A DNA stretch of 64,000 bases from Lactobacillales bacterium (GCA_031261705.1 JAISJD010000044.1:24001-88000); one strand, 5' to 3'. Positions 8,973-18,519 are shown, counted from the stretch's first letter. The notes: a model not told the origin generated them from the sequence alone. A program made the numbers and translations.

Positions 8973-8999
8973 ATTCGCATGAGAATTTCCCATGCGAAT
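8973..8999 (-). other. Intercistronic hairpin between WxL and DUF916 genes
   Basis: Perfect 9-base arms ATTCGCATG (8973-8981) and CATGCGAAT (8991-8999) with a 9-base loop lie between the stop of the WxL gene and the SD of the DUF916 gene. No U-run follows. This suggests an mRNA processing or stabilising hairpin that lets the abundant WxL protein be made in excess over the downstream genes. Confidence 0.5.
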
Positions 9000-9010
9000 C
9001 AAATGACGTC

Positions 9011-9622
9011 TTACATTTGTTCCATTAAAGTATATTGGATGAATCCAGTGTACTCTTTGGCTTTAATCCCTTGTTGTGGAACAACCATGGTTGCAGTCGT
9101 TTCACCAGCAGTTAAAGTTCCGTTAGAATCCTTGTCTCCGACTAACACTTTATTTGCTGTATTATAGATTTCTGTATTTGCATTGACTTCTTTCACGTGT
9201 GACGTATTAGCGGTATTTAGCGTGATTGAGCTCGGTTCAATCACATAGGCGCCCGATTTTACGGCTGAACCGAATTTTGCATCGTCCCATTCTGTCGCAA
9301 GTTTTGAAGCTTCTGCAGTAATGCTGTAACCGGTATCTCCCCCACGACCATCTGTAATCGAGAATTTATCCGTAGATCTCCCGTTTAACGTATAAGAGCC
9401 CGCTTGATTGCTCGTCTTTGTTAATTGTGTCATTCCGAAATCAAAGCTTGGTTGTTGGTCTAATGTAAAACCACCTTGGTCTGCGGGTTGTCCTTCAAAA
9501 ATAACTTTTAATGTTCCCGTTTGTTGGAACGGAATCGTGTCGGCGCTTGCCGCAAGTGGTGCAAAAGCAGCTCCTAGAATAGCGACTGATGCAAAAAGTG
9601 GTTTAAAATTAATGTTTTTCAT
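9011..9622 (-). CDS. WxL-domain secreted surface protein (atypical motif)
   Basis: 203 residues: signal peptide (FKPLFASVAILGAAFAPLAASA, cleavage before DTIP), then essentially a single WxL-type domain. PSFDFGMTQL, SITDGRGGDTGYSITAEASKL and the C-terminal YTGFIQYTLMEQM follow the order of a WxL domain, but the first tryptophan position reads GYSIT instead of GW-x-L. WxL domains bind peptidoglycan non-covalently. First gene of the downstream surface cluster, with SD GGGAGG, and directly followed by its DUF916 partner. The Mga-like regulator encoded upstream is the likely controller. Confidence 0.82.
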   Translation of the reverse strand: MKNINFKPLFASVAILGAAFAPLAASADTIPFQQTGTLKVIFEGQPADQGGFTLDQQPSFDFGMTQLTKTSNQAGSYTLNGRSTDKFSITDGRGGDTGYSITAEASKLATEWDDAKFGSAVKSGAYVIEPSSITLNTANTSHVKEVNANTEIYNTANKVLVGDKDSNGTLTAGETTATMVVPQQGIKAKEYTGFIQYTLMEQM

Positions 9623-9780
9623 TATGTGTTTTTTCCTCCCTGTTTTCTTTTTTCTCTAAGATGTCTTAAAACATCCTCACCCTTACCTATCAACAAAAAG
9701 GCAGTTACAAGAAATTAGGTTCTTCACAGCCGAGCTTGAAGCTTACCAAGCCCATCTTCCCGTAAAAAATTTCTCTTTCT

Positions 9781-9879
9781 TTATTTGGACGGTAACCTTT
9801 CCTTTTTGTGCTTAAACTGTCTGGTTTTTTCTTTACACGGACGACGCCCCTCCTCACAAGGACAGTTTGTCATCTGCAA
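9781..9879 (-). CDS. Small basic Cys-containing peptide (32 aa), unrecognised
   Basis: A strong SD GGAGGTG (9885-9891) stands seven bases before a TTG (9879) and 13 before an in-frame ATG (9873). The frame encodes MTNCPCEEGRRPCKEKTRQ followed by a Lys/Arg-rich tail (FKHKKERLPSK). It has three cysteines (C-x-C plus one) and a strongly basic C-terminus. It sits between the Mga-like regulator and the WxL gene. I do not recognise it; the good ribosome binding site and non-random composition argue for expression, while the short length argues for caution. A longer frame from 9981 is also open but has no better start. Confidence 0.4.
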   Translation of the reverse strand: MQMTNCPCEEGRRPCKEKTRQFKHKKERLPSK

Positions 9880-10381
9880 GCTTTCACCTCCAATAAATTT
9901 TTTGACACTTCTTATAAATATGTAAGACAAGATAATCGACATTTTATAAGATGTGTCCTCTAAGCTCAAAAATAGTAACATGTAAATCTCAATAAATCAA
10001 ATATTTTTTAAGAAAAATGATAGATGTTTTAGGGATATTGCTTGACTTTTTGAAGATATATGTTTTTTTAATTTCCAAACACAAAGTGGTATAGTCCAAT
10101 ATTTCACAGAGAAGAATTTCGCTAAAAACCACATGGATGTAACAATTTCGTAACCTAATCGTAAACAAAAGGACAGAACCTTGTTAAAAGATTCCGTTTC
10201 CATTTCTAATTTTACTGAAAATAACTGGAGATATCTAAAAAACGAGAAACTTTTCACAGATCTATTTTTCTTCATGAAACCTAAGCAATTGCTGAGTTTC
10301 TCAATAATTCTGTGAAAAAAAGGAGGTTACTGAAAAATAAAACTGGTCTGTTATTTAAAAAAATTAATTTTTTTCTATTCT
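9880..10381. other. Intergenic region downstream of the Mga-like gene
   Basis: About 500 bases of AT-rich sequence. A 92-codon open frame at 9997-10275 on the minus strand has no convincing SD and a random-looking composition, so it is not called. The promoter of the downstream surface cluster is probably here, but no clear -35/-10 pair was identified. Confidence 0.5.
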
Positions 10382-11911
10382 TTATCGATATTCTATCCAA
10401 TTCTTAATGTTTTTATTATCTTTACTTAATGAAATGTATTTTTCAAGTGCAGCTTCTGCAAGAAATTCCTTGAAATTACTCCCCTCGTAAAAGCTCGTTC
10501 TCGTATTCATATTAAATACACGTGCTTCTTCTGGAAAATCAGATAAGGGATAGTCCGTGATAATGACATCAACAGACGCTGTTAATTCCTGTGTCATTTC
10601 TAACATATGTCCGTATATCGCTTGAATTTTCTCATGATTCATTTGCGAGTGATAGCTATTCGTTTTGGAAAGAAGAATAGCTTTCAACTTCGGACGATGC
10701 GCATTTAAAATTTTCACAATTAACATGGTGTAACAGAGAAAAATATACTTATTTCGTTCCTTAAATTGTGCAAAAAATCCGCATTCTAATGAGGTCAACC
10801 GTACAAAATACTTTATAAGTAAATCATACATGGTCGCATGCTGTGTTTTAAATATCGTCACCTTTGTTTCGTGGAAATAGCCATCAAAATCTCCCTTTAA
10901 ATGCTGCCCTAACTGGTGAATATAGTACAGGTTCGTTACAATTTCCCCTGTTTCAATCAAATCTAGCTCAAGCTCAAAGAATTTTTGAAATTCCTCAATC
11001 CAGCCAACAATAGCCGGTTCTGATTTAATCAATCGAAAAACAACGGGCACTGCAAGTTCATTTTTTGACTCATACATCATGGTTGTACTCATGAGGAAAT
11101 AGCAAAACGCTTCTTCCTTTTCTTGCTCCTGCGTACTTAACTGCGTCTGTAACATGATTGGTTCAAAAAAAATACGGTGAAATTCCTCCCGACTAAACAA
11201 GGGGTTATCGATTATTTCAAAAGAGTGAGCGGAAATGACCTGCTTTCTTCGCAAGCGCCATCGTTGAATTTGAATGAGTAAATGTAATCTATGCGCAAAA
11301 AAATAATCCTTTATCTCATTTTTTTTCATCAAGCGTTCAATATACATCTTCACATCGGGCGCCATCATTCCGAGTGCTGGGTGACTTTCTTGATAATTCG
11401 TCCAGTAAAAACAGAAATAAAAGTAGCGAATCTGTCCCTCTTCTCCTTTAATCAAGGAAGAGCTCATAAAATCAAGGGTCAGATGATATTTTTTTAGTAA
11501 TAGTTTTAGAATATCCATTCTTCGATAGACATAGCTACGACTCCAATTATGCTTATCCGCAAAGATATTTACAGACTGAAATTTTCCCAATAAGATTTCC
11601 TCTAAAAGACAAAAGCCAACCGATTGTTGCACATAGTGACATTCCAAGATTGCCGGATTGTAATGATGCGAAAATTTGGAATAAATCGTGAAGTCTTTCA
11701 CCTCAATATGCACTTCCTTCTCTAAACCATAAGTCCGAATATCTCTGATTAATTCAGGAAGTAACAGACGCGTACTCTTCGCATTATAGTTTATCTCCCC
11801 TGCAAGTGCTGGAAAACCAATTCCTCGTTTCTGATTTTTAAACAGTGCGGTTAGAATCTCTAGTTTGAGTAAAGACTCACTTTCCAGTAGGTAGTGGTTC
11901 ATTGCTTCCAT
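10382..11911 (-). CDS. Mga/AtxA-type transcriptional regulator
   Basis: 509 residues. An N-terminal HTH lies at about 10-60 (LKLEILTALFKNQKRGIGFP, then YNAKSTRLLLPELIRDI). A second, Mga-type HTH follows at about 85-145 (LLEEILLGKFQSVNIFADKH, then WSRSYVYRRMDILK). The remaining 350 residues are helical and PRD-like, as in Mga and AtxA. Such regulators activate surface-protein genes and can be phosphorylated by the PTS through their PRDs. It lies between two WxL/DUF916 clusters on the same strand, so both are candidate targets. Start chosen at the ATG following GGGGAATGAAAAACG. Confidence 0.82.
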   Translation of the reverse strand: MEAMNHYLLESESLLKLEILTALFKNQKRGIGFPALAGEINYNAKSTRLLLPELIRDIRTYGLEKEVHIEVKDFTIYSKFSHHYNPAILECHYVQQSVGFCLLEEILLGKFQSVNIFADKHNWSRSYVYRRMDILKLLLKKYHLTLDFMSSSLIKGEEGQIRYFYFCFYWTNYQESHPALGMMAPDVKMYIERLMKKNEIKDYFFAHRLHLLIQIQRWRLRRKQVISAHSFEIIDNPLFSREEFHRIFFEPIMLQTQLSTQEQEKEEAFCYFLMSTTMMYESKNELAVPVVFRLIKSEPAIVGWIEEFQKFFELELDLIETGEIVTNLYYIHQLGQHLKGDFDGYFHETKVTIFKTQHATMYDLLIKYFVRLTSLECGFFAQFKERNKYIFLCYTMLIVKILNAHRPKLKAILLSKTNSYHSQMNHEKIQAIYGHMLEMTQELTASVDVIITDYPLSDFPEEARVFNMNTRTSFYEGSNFKEFLAEAALEKYISLSKDNKNIKNWIEYR

Positions 11912-12589
11912 CGTTTTTCATTCCCCTTTTCAAAGTTCAGACTTTTCGTCTTAACAAGTATTTTTTCTCAAATTTAGTGAACAATTGATTCAATTTAATT
12001 TCATAAGAAATGCCCTTTTGATGTAGACTTATATCCGAAAGTTTTATTCTCTTCCTTTAGCCGAACTCTTCATTTTTCGTTTATTATGGAAAAAGAATGA
12101 TTGCTTCATTGAAATTAAATTCTCATAATTACGATAATTTTTTTATTATTTTGAGATTTACTGTTTATTATAATATGTTTCTCAGAATAACACTCATAAT
12201 CTGTCCTTACAGTAGAGAAATCATTAAAAAAAGGTTAAGAACCTAGATTCCTAACTCTCACATGATTTTTTTTCAAGAAATGGTCGCACTTGCTTTCATT
12301 TTTATTTGGATAATTAGCGGACTAATTGCCGAATGTTTCTCGAGTTTGCGGACTAAACATTGCTTTTTCCAAAGTAGCGTTTTTTCCAAGTGCTGATTTG
12401 ATGAATTGGACGCTCCCCACTTGGCATCTATCCTGCAGATTTTGCTGACTTTGGAGAGCTACTCCTTAAACGTTTTCACAAGCATTGACATCACTTCAAT
12501 TATAGTGTCAATGGCAAAAATAGCGGAAAAATCGAAAAAAATCCCATGACAGTTATTCGTTAACCATCACAGGATTCCTTTCTACTCTA
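11912..12589. other. Intergenic region upstream of the Mga-like gene
   Basis: About 680 bases with no supported gene. It holds the terminator of the large WxL adhesin at 12535-12576 and presumably the promoter of the regulator. A 9-base GCGGACTAA occurs twice near 12315-12350. A minus-strand frame through 12290-12540 is interrupted by a stop and resembles no family I know. Confidence 0.5.
12535..12576 (-). terminator. Terminator after the large WxL adhesin gene
   Basis: On the minus strand AATCCTGTGATGG pairs (with G-U pairs) with CTGTCATGGGATT and is followed by TTTTTTT. It begins 14 bases after the stop codon and closes the upstream surface cluster. Confidence 0.7.
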
Positions 12590-15500
12590 TCATTCTGAAA
12601 CACCGGCTACTAACGTCCAGTTAAGTTTCGTTTGATAGTTTTCTATTTTTTTCGTTGTCTCAATACTGCTTGGTACAGTTAGTTTTACTTTGTCCGCTGC
12701 CCATACCTTAGTTGTAATTCCACGTGCAAGGCTTGCCGTGAGAATTTCTTTCGACTGTCCCTCATAGGAAAGCCCGATTTCTTTGGTATGAATCGTTTCA
12801 GGATTGGCTTGAAATTTTTCATCGACTATTTCATTCGTATTAAAGACCTCACCCTGCGGAATTATAAGGGTTGCCCCTTTCAAAATCGAGTGGTCTGGTG
12901 TTTCAAATGGTGAGCTAAGCTGTACGCTAACTGTCCAGCCCCTCGATAAAGTCTTGACATCATAAACTTCTAACCACTGTCTCGACATCTCTTTCCCCTC
13001 GGTATTCTTTGGAAGAAGAGCTGTTTTCGACTGTTTGCCAAATGCACGTACCATAGTGCCAAAATCAAAGGTCGAAGGAACATAATTTAAGCGCAGAGTT
13101 CCCATCGCCCCTGTCCCCTCATTTTCTGCTCCACCTACTGGAAGATTCGGTTCTTCCTCTGTGGGCACTACAGGCAAGGTTGGCTCAATAGGGTGCATGG
13201 GGAAGGAACCCTTTATCCGTACAATATGAACGATAATTTCTTCAGTAATATCCGAAACTAAGCCCTTCTTCCCAGCTTTCACGCCTAAGGTCACCTTGTA
13301 ATCTCCAAGCGCTGCCGTATAATCCAAACCCTGTAAATCAATAACTTCTACTAGCTCAGAACAATCTACTAGCTGATTGTCAATAATTGCCTGAGCTTTT
13401 GGCTCACTCTCTTTCAAAATATGTGCCTTTAAAACAGCTGGGTCTGCAAATTGCTCCTGCAAGTCTTCCTGATAAATCATTACCTCTTTCCCAGTGATTT
13501 GAGCTGTTTTCTGATAAAACATCACGGGAACCTCCCTCACAAGCCCTTGATTGCCTGCATTATCATAGATGGAAACATCTATTAGGTGTTTCCCCAGCTG
13601 GGTCATCGCCTCTTTCACCTTTTCCTCATCTACATAACGATAGGTAAAATTTTGTGGAAGTGGATGCGTGTCCTGTGGGTTCTTGACTAATTCAGAAGGA
13701 GCAGGAAGCCCCTTATCCACACCCCAATGAAGTGCTCGAGGGATACCAGTTGGCGCCGTTTTATCAAGCACTCTCTGCGTTTCTATCGCCTCTTTTCCCT
13801 CTAAAAAGGCATAAACAGTCAACATAGAATCCGCCTTAAAACGTCCAGATGTATTAAAGGAGAAGTTTCCCTGGGCATCTGCTTGTGTAGAAAAATTCTT
13901 TCTCGGGTCACCGATTAAATCTATCGGAAGCAAAATGTTTGAATCAATTCTCGCCGAAAATTTCGGATTTTCTGACTCTGATACTGGAATATCCCTTGGA
14001 AAAGGACTGCCAGACACTGGAATATCCCTCACTCGAACTAAGGCAAACGGTGCGGTTTTCCCTGAAACAAGGTGCGAACTTTCCTCACTTGGTCTATCTG
14101 TTGCTTGCGTATCCAAAGTAATCGCCACATCTGAAGTGCGTTCAAAAAGTAGACGTTGTGAAATCATTTTGAAATTCTGCACAAAATCATCAATCGTCGA
14201 AGTGTAAAGAGAGTTCGCTGTCAATACGTTACTCTGTTGTTCTCCCTTTAATTCCACAGAAATGTTATACATCGGTTTCCAGTGCTTTTGTGGAGTATCA
14301 GAAAAGTTCCCTGGCTCCCACATTTTGACACTTTGCTTAGAAAAATAGAGCTTCCCATTGGTTGAATAAATTAACGGACGTGGAGAATTTGTCGCGCTTT
14401 GTCTTTGAATATCCACAGTATTTGCATCTGTAAAGGATACCGTACTGTTTGATGATCCTAGATAAATGGGGTAGCTTGAGTTATTCGTACTATCTGTGTG
14501 AACCAAAAGATTTCCCTTTTTCCCAACTGTCAGACTTCCTGCACTACCAATCTCAATCCCTTTTGCCTCCCCGTTCTTCATGTCTTCTCCACGAACGATA
14601 AATTGTGCATCGTCCTCAACATTAATGGACGCATCACTACCAAGATTCACAATACTTTCATTTCCGTCATGCGCCTTTGAAACGACCTCAACCGTGCCAC
14701 CCTTTGCAATATCAACCCGTGCATGATTTGAACCAAAACGCAAAACAGTTCGTTTTCTTCTTTCTGGTGAATGTAAGAATAAAAGCGCATGCTCGCCAAT
14801 ATCAATCACGCCACCATTCAAATAAATTGTCGCAAAATAGCCTTCATTCAGGTTATTATGACCTGTATTGTCATTGCCTGCCCAGCATTCCACACGTGCA
14901 TTTTTTTCTAGGGCGAATTTTTTATCTCCTGTCAACGAGATATTTCCTGTATCGACATTTTCTAAGATTACCTTGGTATTTTCCTTCACCGTCAATGCAG
15001 AGGCTTGAAGATTTACCTGATGATGCTGCGCAAAACTAGCGAATTTTCGGTAGGGAGAAGTGTAAGAAGTTCCTACTATCGAAGTTACTTCTCCCTCAAA
15101 GGTCACATTGGTATCTGGTGCGTGAAGCATTTGTTGCCCAATGACTGAGACATTTTTATAGCGTAAATAGCTTTTTTCCTGTTTTGCCTTGTTAATATCA
15201 TTTAGGGTGGTAAACCCCCACGCATTGCCATGATAGGCAGTCAGATTTTGCCAAGTAATATCCCAAGGTGAATTAGGATTGGCACTATCATTATCAAAGC
15301 ATAACGCCAACGACCCAAAATCTAAAATGTGGTTATTTCCCTCAATAATGATTCGTCGAGAGGTGTTTTTTGCCTTTCCTTTGCCAAAATAGTCAAAGCT
15401 CTCAACATTCTCATAAATACCACCGCCTCCATGACCTAGATAATTGTCTCGAAGATCTCGTGTCGTCCAATCGTTAAAGGTTCCATGATATGGAAGGACA

Positions 15501-15922
15501 ATATCTTGAGTAATCGAAATTTTTGAGACTTCTGTATTCGCCAAAGCATAGATTAACGAAATATAGCTATCCACCTCAACCATGACTTCTCCACTGTCTT
15601 TACGGAGGGAGATTTCCGGAATTTCTTCTGGTTCTTCTGCTCGTTCCTCTGGAGGTTCAACTAATTTTACTGGCTGCTCCATTGGGGGTTCTACTTCGTC
15701 CAGCTCTTCTGTCAAAGGCTCCTCTTCCTGTAAATCCTCAGAGAGCTTTTCATTTTCTGATAAAAAAGAGGGGGGAAATTCCCCGGTTTCCGTAGGTTCA
15801 ATTTCTTCCTTTGACTCCATTTCTACCTCTGCATAGACAGATACTGCTGGAAGAATCAACCCGAGAAACTGCACCATAAGCAAAGAACAAATAAAGCTTT
15901 TTTTGAATCTGTTAGTTTTCAT
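12590..15922 (-). CDS. Large WxL-domain adhesin with pectate-lyase-like beta-helix
   Basis: 1110 residues. Signal peptide 1-32; acidic Glu/Pro region 33-110; a right-handed beta-helix-like domain about 115-560, rich in Asn/Gly and strand repeats (RRIIIEGNNHILDFGSLAL, GSSNSTVSFTDANTVDIQ); Ig-like segments to about 930; and a C-terminal WxL domain from LRLNYVPSTFDFGTMVR to LNWTLVAGVSE. The first WxL motif reads GWTVSV. It probably binds host or environmental glycans and is held on the wall by the WxL domain. Its ATG lies 11 bases inside the LPXTG gene, indicating translational coupling. Last gene of the 18101-12590 operon. Confidence 0.85.
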   Translation of the reverse strand: MKTNRFKKSFICSLLMVQFLGLILPAVSVYAEVEMESKEEIEPTETGEFPPSFLSENEKLSEDLQEEEPLTEELDEVEPPMEQPVKLVEPPEERAEEPEEIPEISLRKDSGEVMVEVDSYISLIYALANTEVSKISITQDIVLPYHGTFNDWTTRDLRDNYLGHGGGGIYENVESFDYFGKGKAKNTSRRIIIEGNNHILDFGSLALCFDNDSANPNSPWDITWQNLTAYHGNAWGFTTLNDINKAKQEKSYLRYKNVSVIGQQMLHAPDTNVTFEGEVTSIVGTSYTSPYRKFASFAQHHQVNLQASALTVKENTKVILENVDTGNISLTGDKKFALEKNARVECWAGNDNTGHNNLNEGYFATIYLNGGVIDIGEHALLFLHSPERRKRTVLRFGSNHARVDIAKGGTVEVVSKAHDGNESIVNLGSDASINVEDDAQFIVRGEDMKNGEAKGIEIGSAGSLTVGKKGNLLVHTDSTNNSSYPIYLGSSNSTVSFTDANTVDIQRQSATNSPRPLIYSTNGKLYFSKQSVKMWEPGNFSDTPQKHWKPMYNISVELKGEQQSNVLTANSLYTSTIDDFVQNFKMISQRLLFERTSDVAITLDTQATDRPSEESSHLVSGKTAPFALVRVRDIPVSGSPFPRDIPVSESENPKFSARIDSNILLPIDLIGDPRKNFSTQADAQGNFSFNTSGRFKADSMLTVYAFLEGKEAIETQRVLDKTAPTGIPRALHWGVDKGLPAPSELVKNPQDTHPLPQNFTYRYVDEEKVKEAMTQLGKHLIDVSIYDNAGNQGLVREVPVMFYQKTAQITGKEVMIYQEDLQEQFADPAVLKAHILKESEPKAQAIIDNQLVDCSELVEVIDLQGLDYTAALGDYKVTLGVKAGKKGLVSDITEEIIVHIVRIKGSFPMHPIEPTLPVVPTEEEPNLPVGGAENEGTGAMGTLRLNYVPSTFDFGTMVRAFGKQSKTALLPKNTEGKEMSRQWLEVYDVKTLSRGWTVSVQLSSPFETPDHSILKGATLIIPQGEVFNTNEIVDEKFQANPETIHTKEIGLSYEGQSKEILTASLARGITTKVWAADKVKLTVPSSIETTKKIENYQTKLNWTLVAGVSE

Positions 15923-16226
15923 CTTTTTCCCCCTTGCCTCGCTTTAAGAAAAGAAGCAAGAAAATTCCCAAGAGGAGATAGCCCGCAATCGTTAGAAAAG
16001 GGAGGACTGTTTCACCTGTCGCAGGTAAAGCTGTTTGCTTTTTTGAATGCGTGATAGTTCCTGTTTTTTCTGGATTTCCTGTTCCCTGTAACTCTTCGGG
16101 AAACTTGGTATTCTCTTCAACTCCTCCACCCTCAAAAGTTAAGGTGGCGTCCGTAGAATCTGCAAAAACCGTCATAGGAAAGAGCAGCACCCCTAGAAGA
16201 AAAAAGAGTTGTTTACTTTTTCTCAT
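15912..16226 (-). CDS. Small LPXTG-anchored protein of the WxL cluster (CscD-like)
   Basis: 104 residues: signal peptide (cleavage near VFADS), about 45 exposed residues, the sortase motif LPATG near residue 68, a hydrophobic helix and a basic tail (KRGKGEKDEN). Small sortase-anchored proteins of this size are a standard part of Csc/WxL clusters. Its start abuts the stop of the DUF916 gene (no gap), and its end overlaps the adhesin start by 11 bases. Confidence 0.87.
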   Translation of the reverse strand: MRKSKQLFFLLGVLLFPMTVFADSTDATLTFEGGGVEENTKFPEELQGTGNPEKTGTITHSKKQTALPATGETVLPFLTIAGYLLLGIFLLLFLKRGKGEKDEN

Positions 16227-17291
16227 CTACTTCCCCTCCTGTTTTTTTCGCTTGAGTAGTAGGAAAAAAAGGGTGCCAATTAACGCAAAACATAAGACAA
16301 GGAGCGCAAGAAGCCACCAGTTTATCGCTTTTTCAGGCTCTGGGTCATTGATTGCCTCGCTATTCAGTTCCTTTGCTTCCTCATTCAAAATGGTAAAATC
16401 CATCGACCATGTCCACGTTTTTCTTGCCCACTTGTTATCCGCAGTTGTTGCAGTCACCTTCATCGTATAATCTCCTGCTTGGAAAGTGCCTTTTCCGAGA
16501 TAGACGGGATAACCAAAGCCTGAGTTTGGCGCCATAATCATTCCCTCGGTTTTATTTTGGTAAAGGACGTCATATTTTCCCTTTTTCATGACCTGTGCCG
16601 TAATTGACAGCTTAGAAAGAACGGCAGGTTGGTCGTTGACGACATTCGCAAAAAAGGCTTTTTTGTAGTTAGAAAGTCCCGTAGTGATACTTTCTAAAGT
16701 TAAGCTCGGTTGATCTATTTCCTTGTTCACCGTCAGCTTGATAGGAAGTGCATAGCTGTATTTGTTTCCAATGCTGATGCTTTTTTCTTCCTTTTCCTGC
16801 GCATTTTTTTCACTAGCCTGTTCAAAGTACCAAGAACCCAAAATCACGCCGTCCTTTGCCTCTTTAGGAACATTGATTTCCACACGAACGATTTTTTGAC
16901 TCTTACTTGACACCTTTGACTTGATATCGGAGGCGTAGATTTTCGCTAAATCATTCATTTTGTATTGAAGTGAGGGATCATATTCCTCCGCTTGACTGGT
17001 GTAGGCAATCTCCCCATTTTTGTTCGTATAGGTCGCAAAAATTTGCCCGTCCACTTGGATTTCTCCATTACCAGAATTAAGGATTTTTGCTTCAAGTACC
17101 TTCTTATCTCCCGGCTTTACCTTTAAATCATAAAATGGACTGGCTGGGTGAACCTCCCCTACTGGCGCAATTTTCTGCACACTAAAGGCAATTTCCTCAT
17201 TGTGATTCTCCTCTGCGGAAACTGGAAAAGAAACGGTGAGGAGAGTGAATGAAAGAGCTACGAACGTGTGTTTAAAAATTTTATTTAACAT
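16227..17291 (-). CDS. DUF916/DUF3324 WxL-interacting cell-surface protein (second copy)
   Basis: 354 residues with the same plan as the protein at 7892-8950: signal peptide, DUF916 (FYDLKVKPGDKKVLEAKILN, DGVILGSWYFEQ), DUF3324 (NDQPAVLSKLSITAQV, MAPNSGFGYPVYL), one C-terminal membrane helix at about 325-345 and a KRKK tail. The two copies are clearly paralogous but diverged, as expected for separate clusters with their own WxL partners. Only three bases separate it from the WxL gene upstream. Confidence 0.9.
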   Translation of the reverse strand: MLNKIFKHTFVALSFTLLTVSFPVSAEENHNEEIAFSVQKIAPVGEVHPASPFYDLKVKPGDKKVLEAKILNSGNGEIQVDGQIFATYTNKNGEIAYTSQAEEYDPSLQYKMNDLAKIYASDIKSKVSSKSQKIVRVEINVPKEAKDGVILGSWYFEQASEKNAQEKEEKSISIGNKYSYALPIKLTVNKEIDQPSLTLESITTGLSNYKKAFFANVVNDQPAVLSKLSITAQVMKKGKYDVLYQNKTEGMIMAPNSGFGYPVYLGKGTFQAGDYTMKVTATTADNKWARKTWTWSMDFTILNEEAKELNSEAINDPEPEKAINWWLLALLVLCFALIGTLFFLLLKRKKQEGK

Positions 17292-17294
17292 TTT

Positions 17295-18101
17295 TTATTC
17301 GGTCACCGGAGCGGTCAATGTCCAATTGATTTTCGCTGAATATTTCCCAACACTGGCACTTTTGGCAGGAACCTTTAATTTTGCATCTGTCGTATTCCAT
17401 ACAACTGTCGTCGTACCACTTCCAAGTTCATAGGTGTTCTTCGCTTCTTCTCTATTTTTTAGATTTTTATTCGTTGCTAGGATATTTTTCGCTTCTTCCC
17501 CTGCAAAAAGCTCCATACCTTCATGTGAAAAGACAGAAGTCGGATCGTTTAAGATATTCTCAAGGTTCTTTGATGTGTCGGGCACATTCTCAGCACTTGC
17601 GCCATAGTATAGGTTTCGCACTTCTCCCTTAGGCAGCTGAATAGATACCCCTTTTAATCTTCCAACGCCCTTTGCCGCTTCGTGAAACTCGCTAAGTGAA
17701 GCAGATAATGCCCAACCATTTGAAAGCTCACGGCGATCGGTGACTTGAAGAAAATGTAAGCCCTCAGACTCTTTATTCTTTATAGTTGCCGCATATTCTG
17801 CCTTTTCCCATGAAAATAGGTGTGTCCCAAAATCTAACAGACGTGGAACAACATCAAGTGTCAAGGTTCCTTCATTTCCTGTTATTTCATTATCAGGAAA
17901 ATAGCCAGGGTCTGCTGGGTCTAAAGTTTCATTAGGATTGTTTGGATTGATTGGATTCACTGCTGATTCATCCTCAGAAAAGCCAACGATTGCTTTGGTT
18001 TCCGCATTTGAAGCCGCTTGTTCGGCATTTGTTGCTACTGGCAAAATGCTGCTAAATAGCACTCCACTTAAAATGACTGCTGATAATTTGTTTTTTTTCA
18101 T
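17295..18101 (-). CDS. WxL-domain secreted surface protein
   Basis: 268 residues: signal peptide (cleavage near ATNAEQ), a short Asn/Pro-rich linker (NPINPNNPNETLDPADPG), and a WxL domain from LTLDVVPRLLDFGTH to the C-terminus. The two signatures are visible: LQVTDRRELSNGWALSASL (W-x-L) and the distal YSAKINWTL. First gene of an operon WxL, DUF916, LPXTG, WxL adhesin. The domain should attach it non-covalently to peptidoglycan. Confidence 0.9.
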   Translation of the reverse strand: MKKNKLSAVILSGVLFSSILPVATNAEQAASNAETKAIVGFSEDESAVNPINPNNPNETLDPADPGYFPDNEITGNEGTLTLDVVPRLLDFGTHLFSWEKAEYAATIKNKESEGLHFLQVTDRRELSNGWALSASLSEFHEAAKGVGRLKGVSIQLPKGEVRNLYYGASAENVPDTSKNLENILNDPTSVFSHEGMELFAGEEAKNILATNKNLKNREEAKNTYELGSGTTTVVWNTTDAKLKVPAKSASVGKYSAKINWTLTAPVTE

Positions 18102-18475
18102 AGTATTTTCTCCCTTTTTAACTATTCATTACATAGTTTTCTCTACTCGTTTTCTTGTTTTGTGTTTGAAAAACTTCAAATTTCCTTTCTCCCCTAGAAA
18201 TCATAAGTTTCTCTATAAGTTTGTTGCGTCGCCTTTTCCCTTTTTAAAAATCACCTCCTCTGACAGAGAAAAGTCGTGCTTTTCTTTCAGCACTAAATTT
18301 TTTGGTATACCTAAAAATTCAATACTTTTTTATTCTATTATTTGTTTTAGATTAACCTATTTCATTTTTTACATCTAGTTGAGGAAAATTTGACACAATA
18401 AGCTGAAAGCATGAGTATATAAAGGTTTGAAACGCTATCAATTCTTTAAAAATATTTTGTAAAAGTTCTTAAAAA
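18102..18475. other. Intergenic region upstream of the WxL operon
   Basis: About 370 AT-rich bases between recF and the first WxL gene, presumably holding the promoter and long leader of the surface operon. No gene, repeat or clear operator was seen. In most Firmicutes gyrB would follow recF here; it does not. Confidence 0.5.
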
Positions 18476-18516
18476 AAAACTGCCTTTTCACTTAATTTTC
18501 GTGAAATGACAGTTTT
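18476..18516 (-). terminator. Terminator after recF
   Basis: Arms AAAACTGCCTTTTCAC and GTGAAATGACAGTTTT pair with two mismatches, and a run of nine T follows on the minus strand. It starts just after the recF stop codon. Confidence 0.8.
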
Positions 18517-18519
18517 CAT

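Noticed and set aside
9997-10275. 92-codon open frame on the minus strand
   Set aside because: No ribosome binding site at a proper distance, random composition (many Phe/Ser/Lys typical of AT-rich non-coding DNA), no family resemblance.
12290-12540. Minus-strand protein-like frame as a gene remnant
   Set aside because: An in-frame stop and no recognisable motif; cannot be told from chance open sequence.
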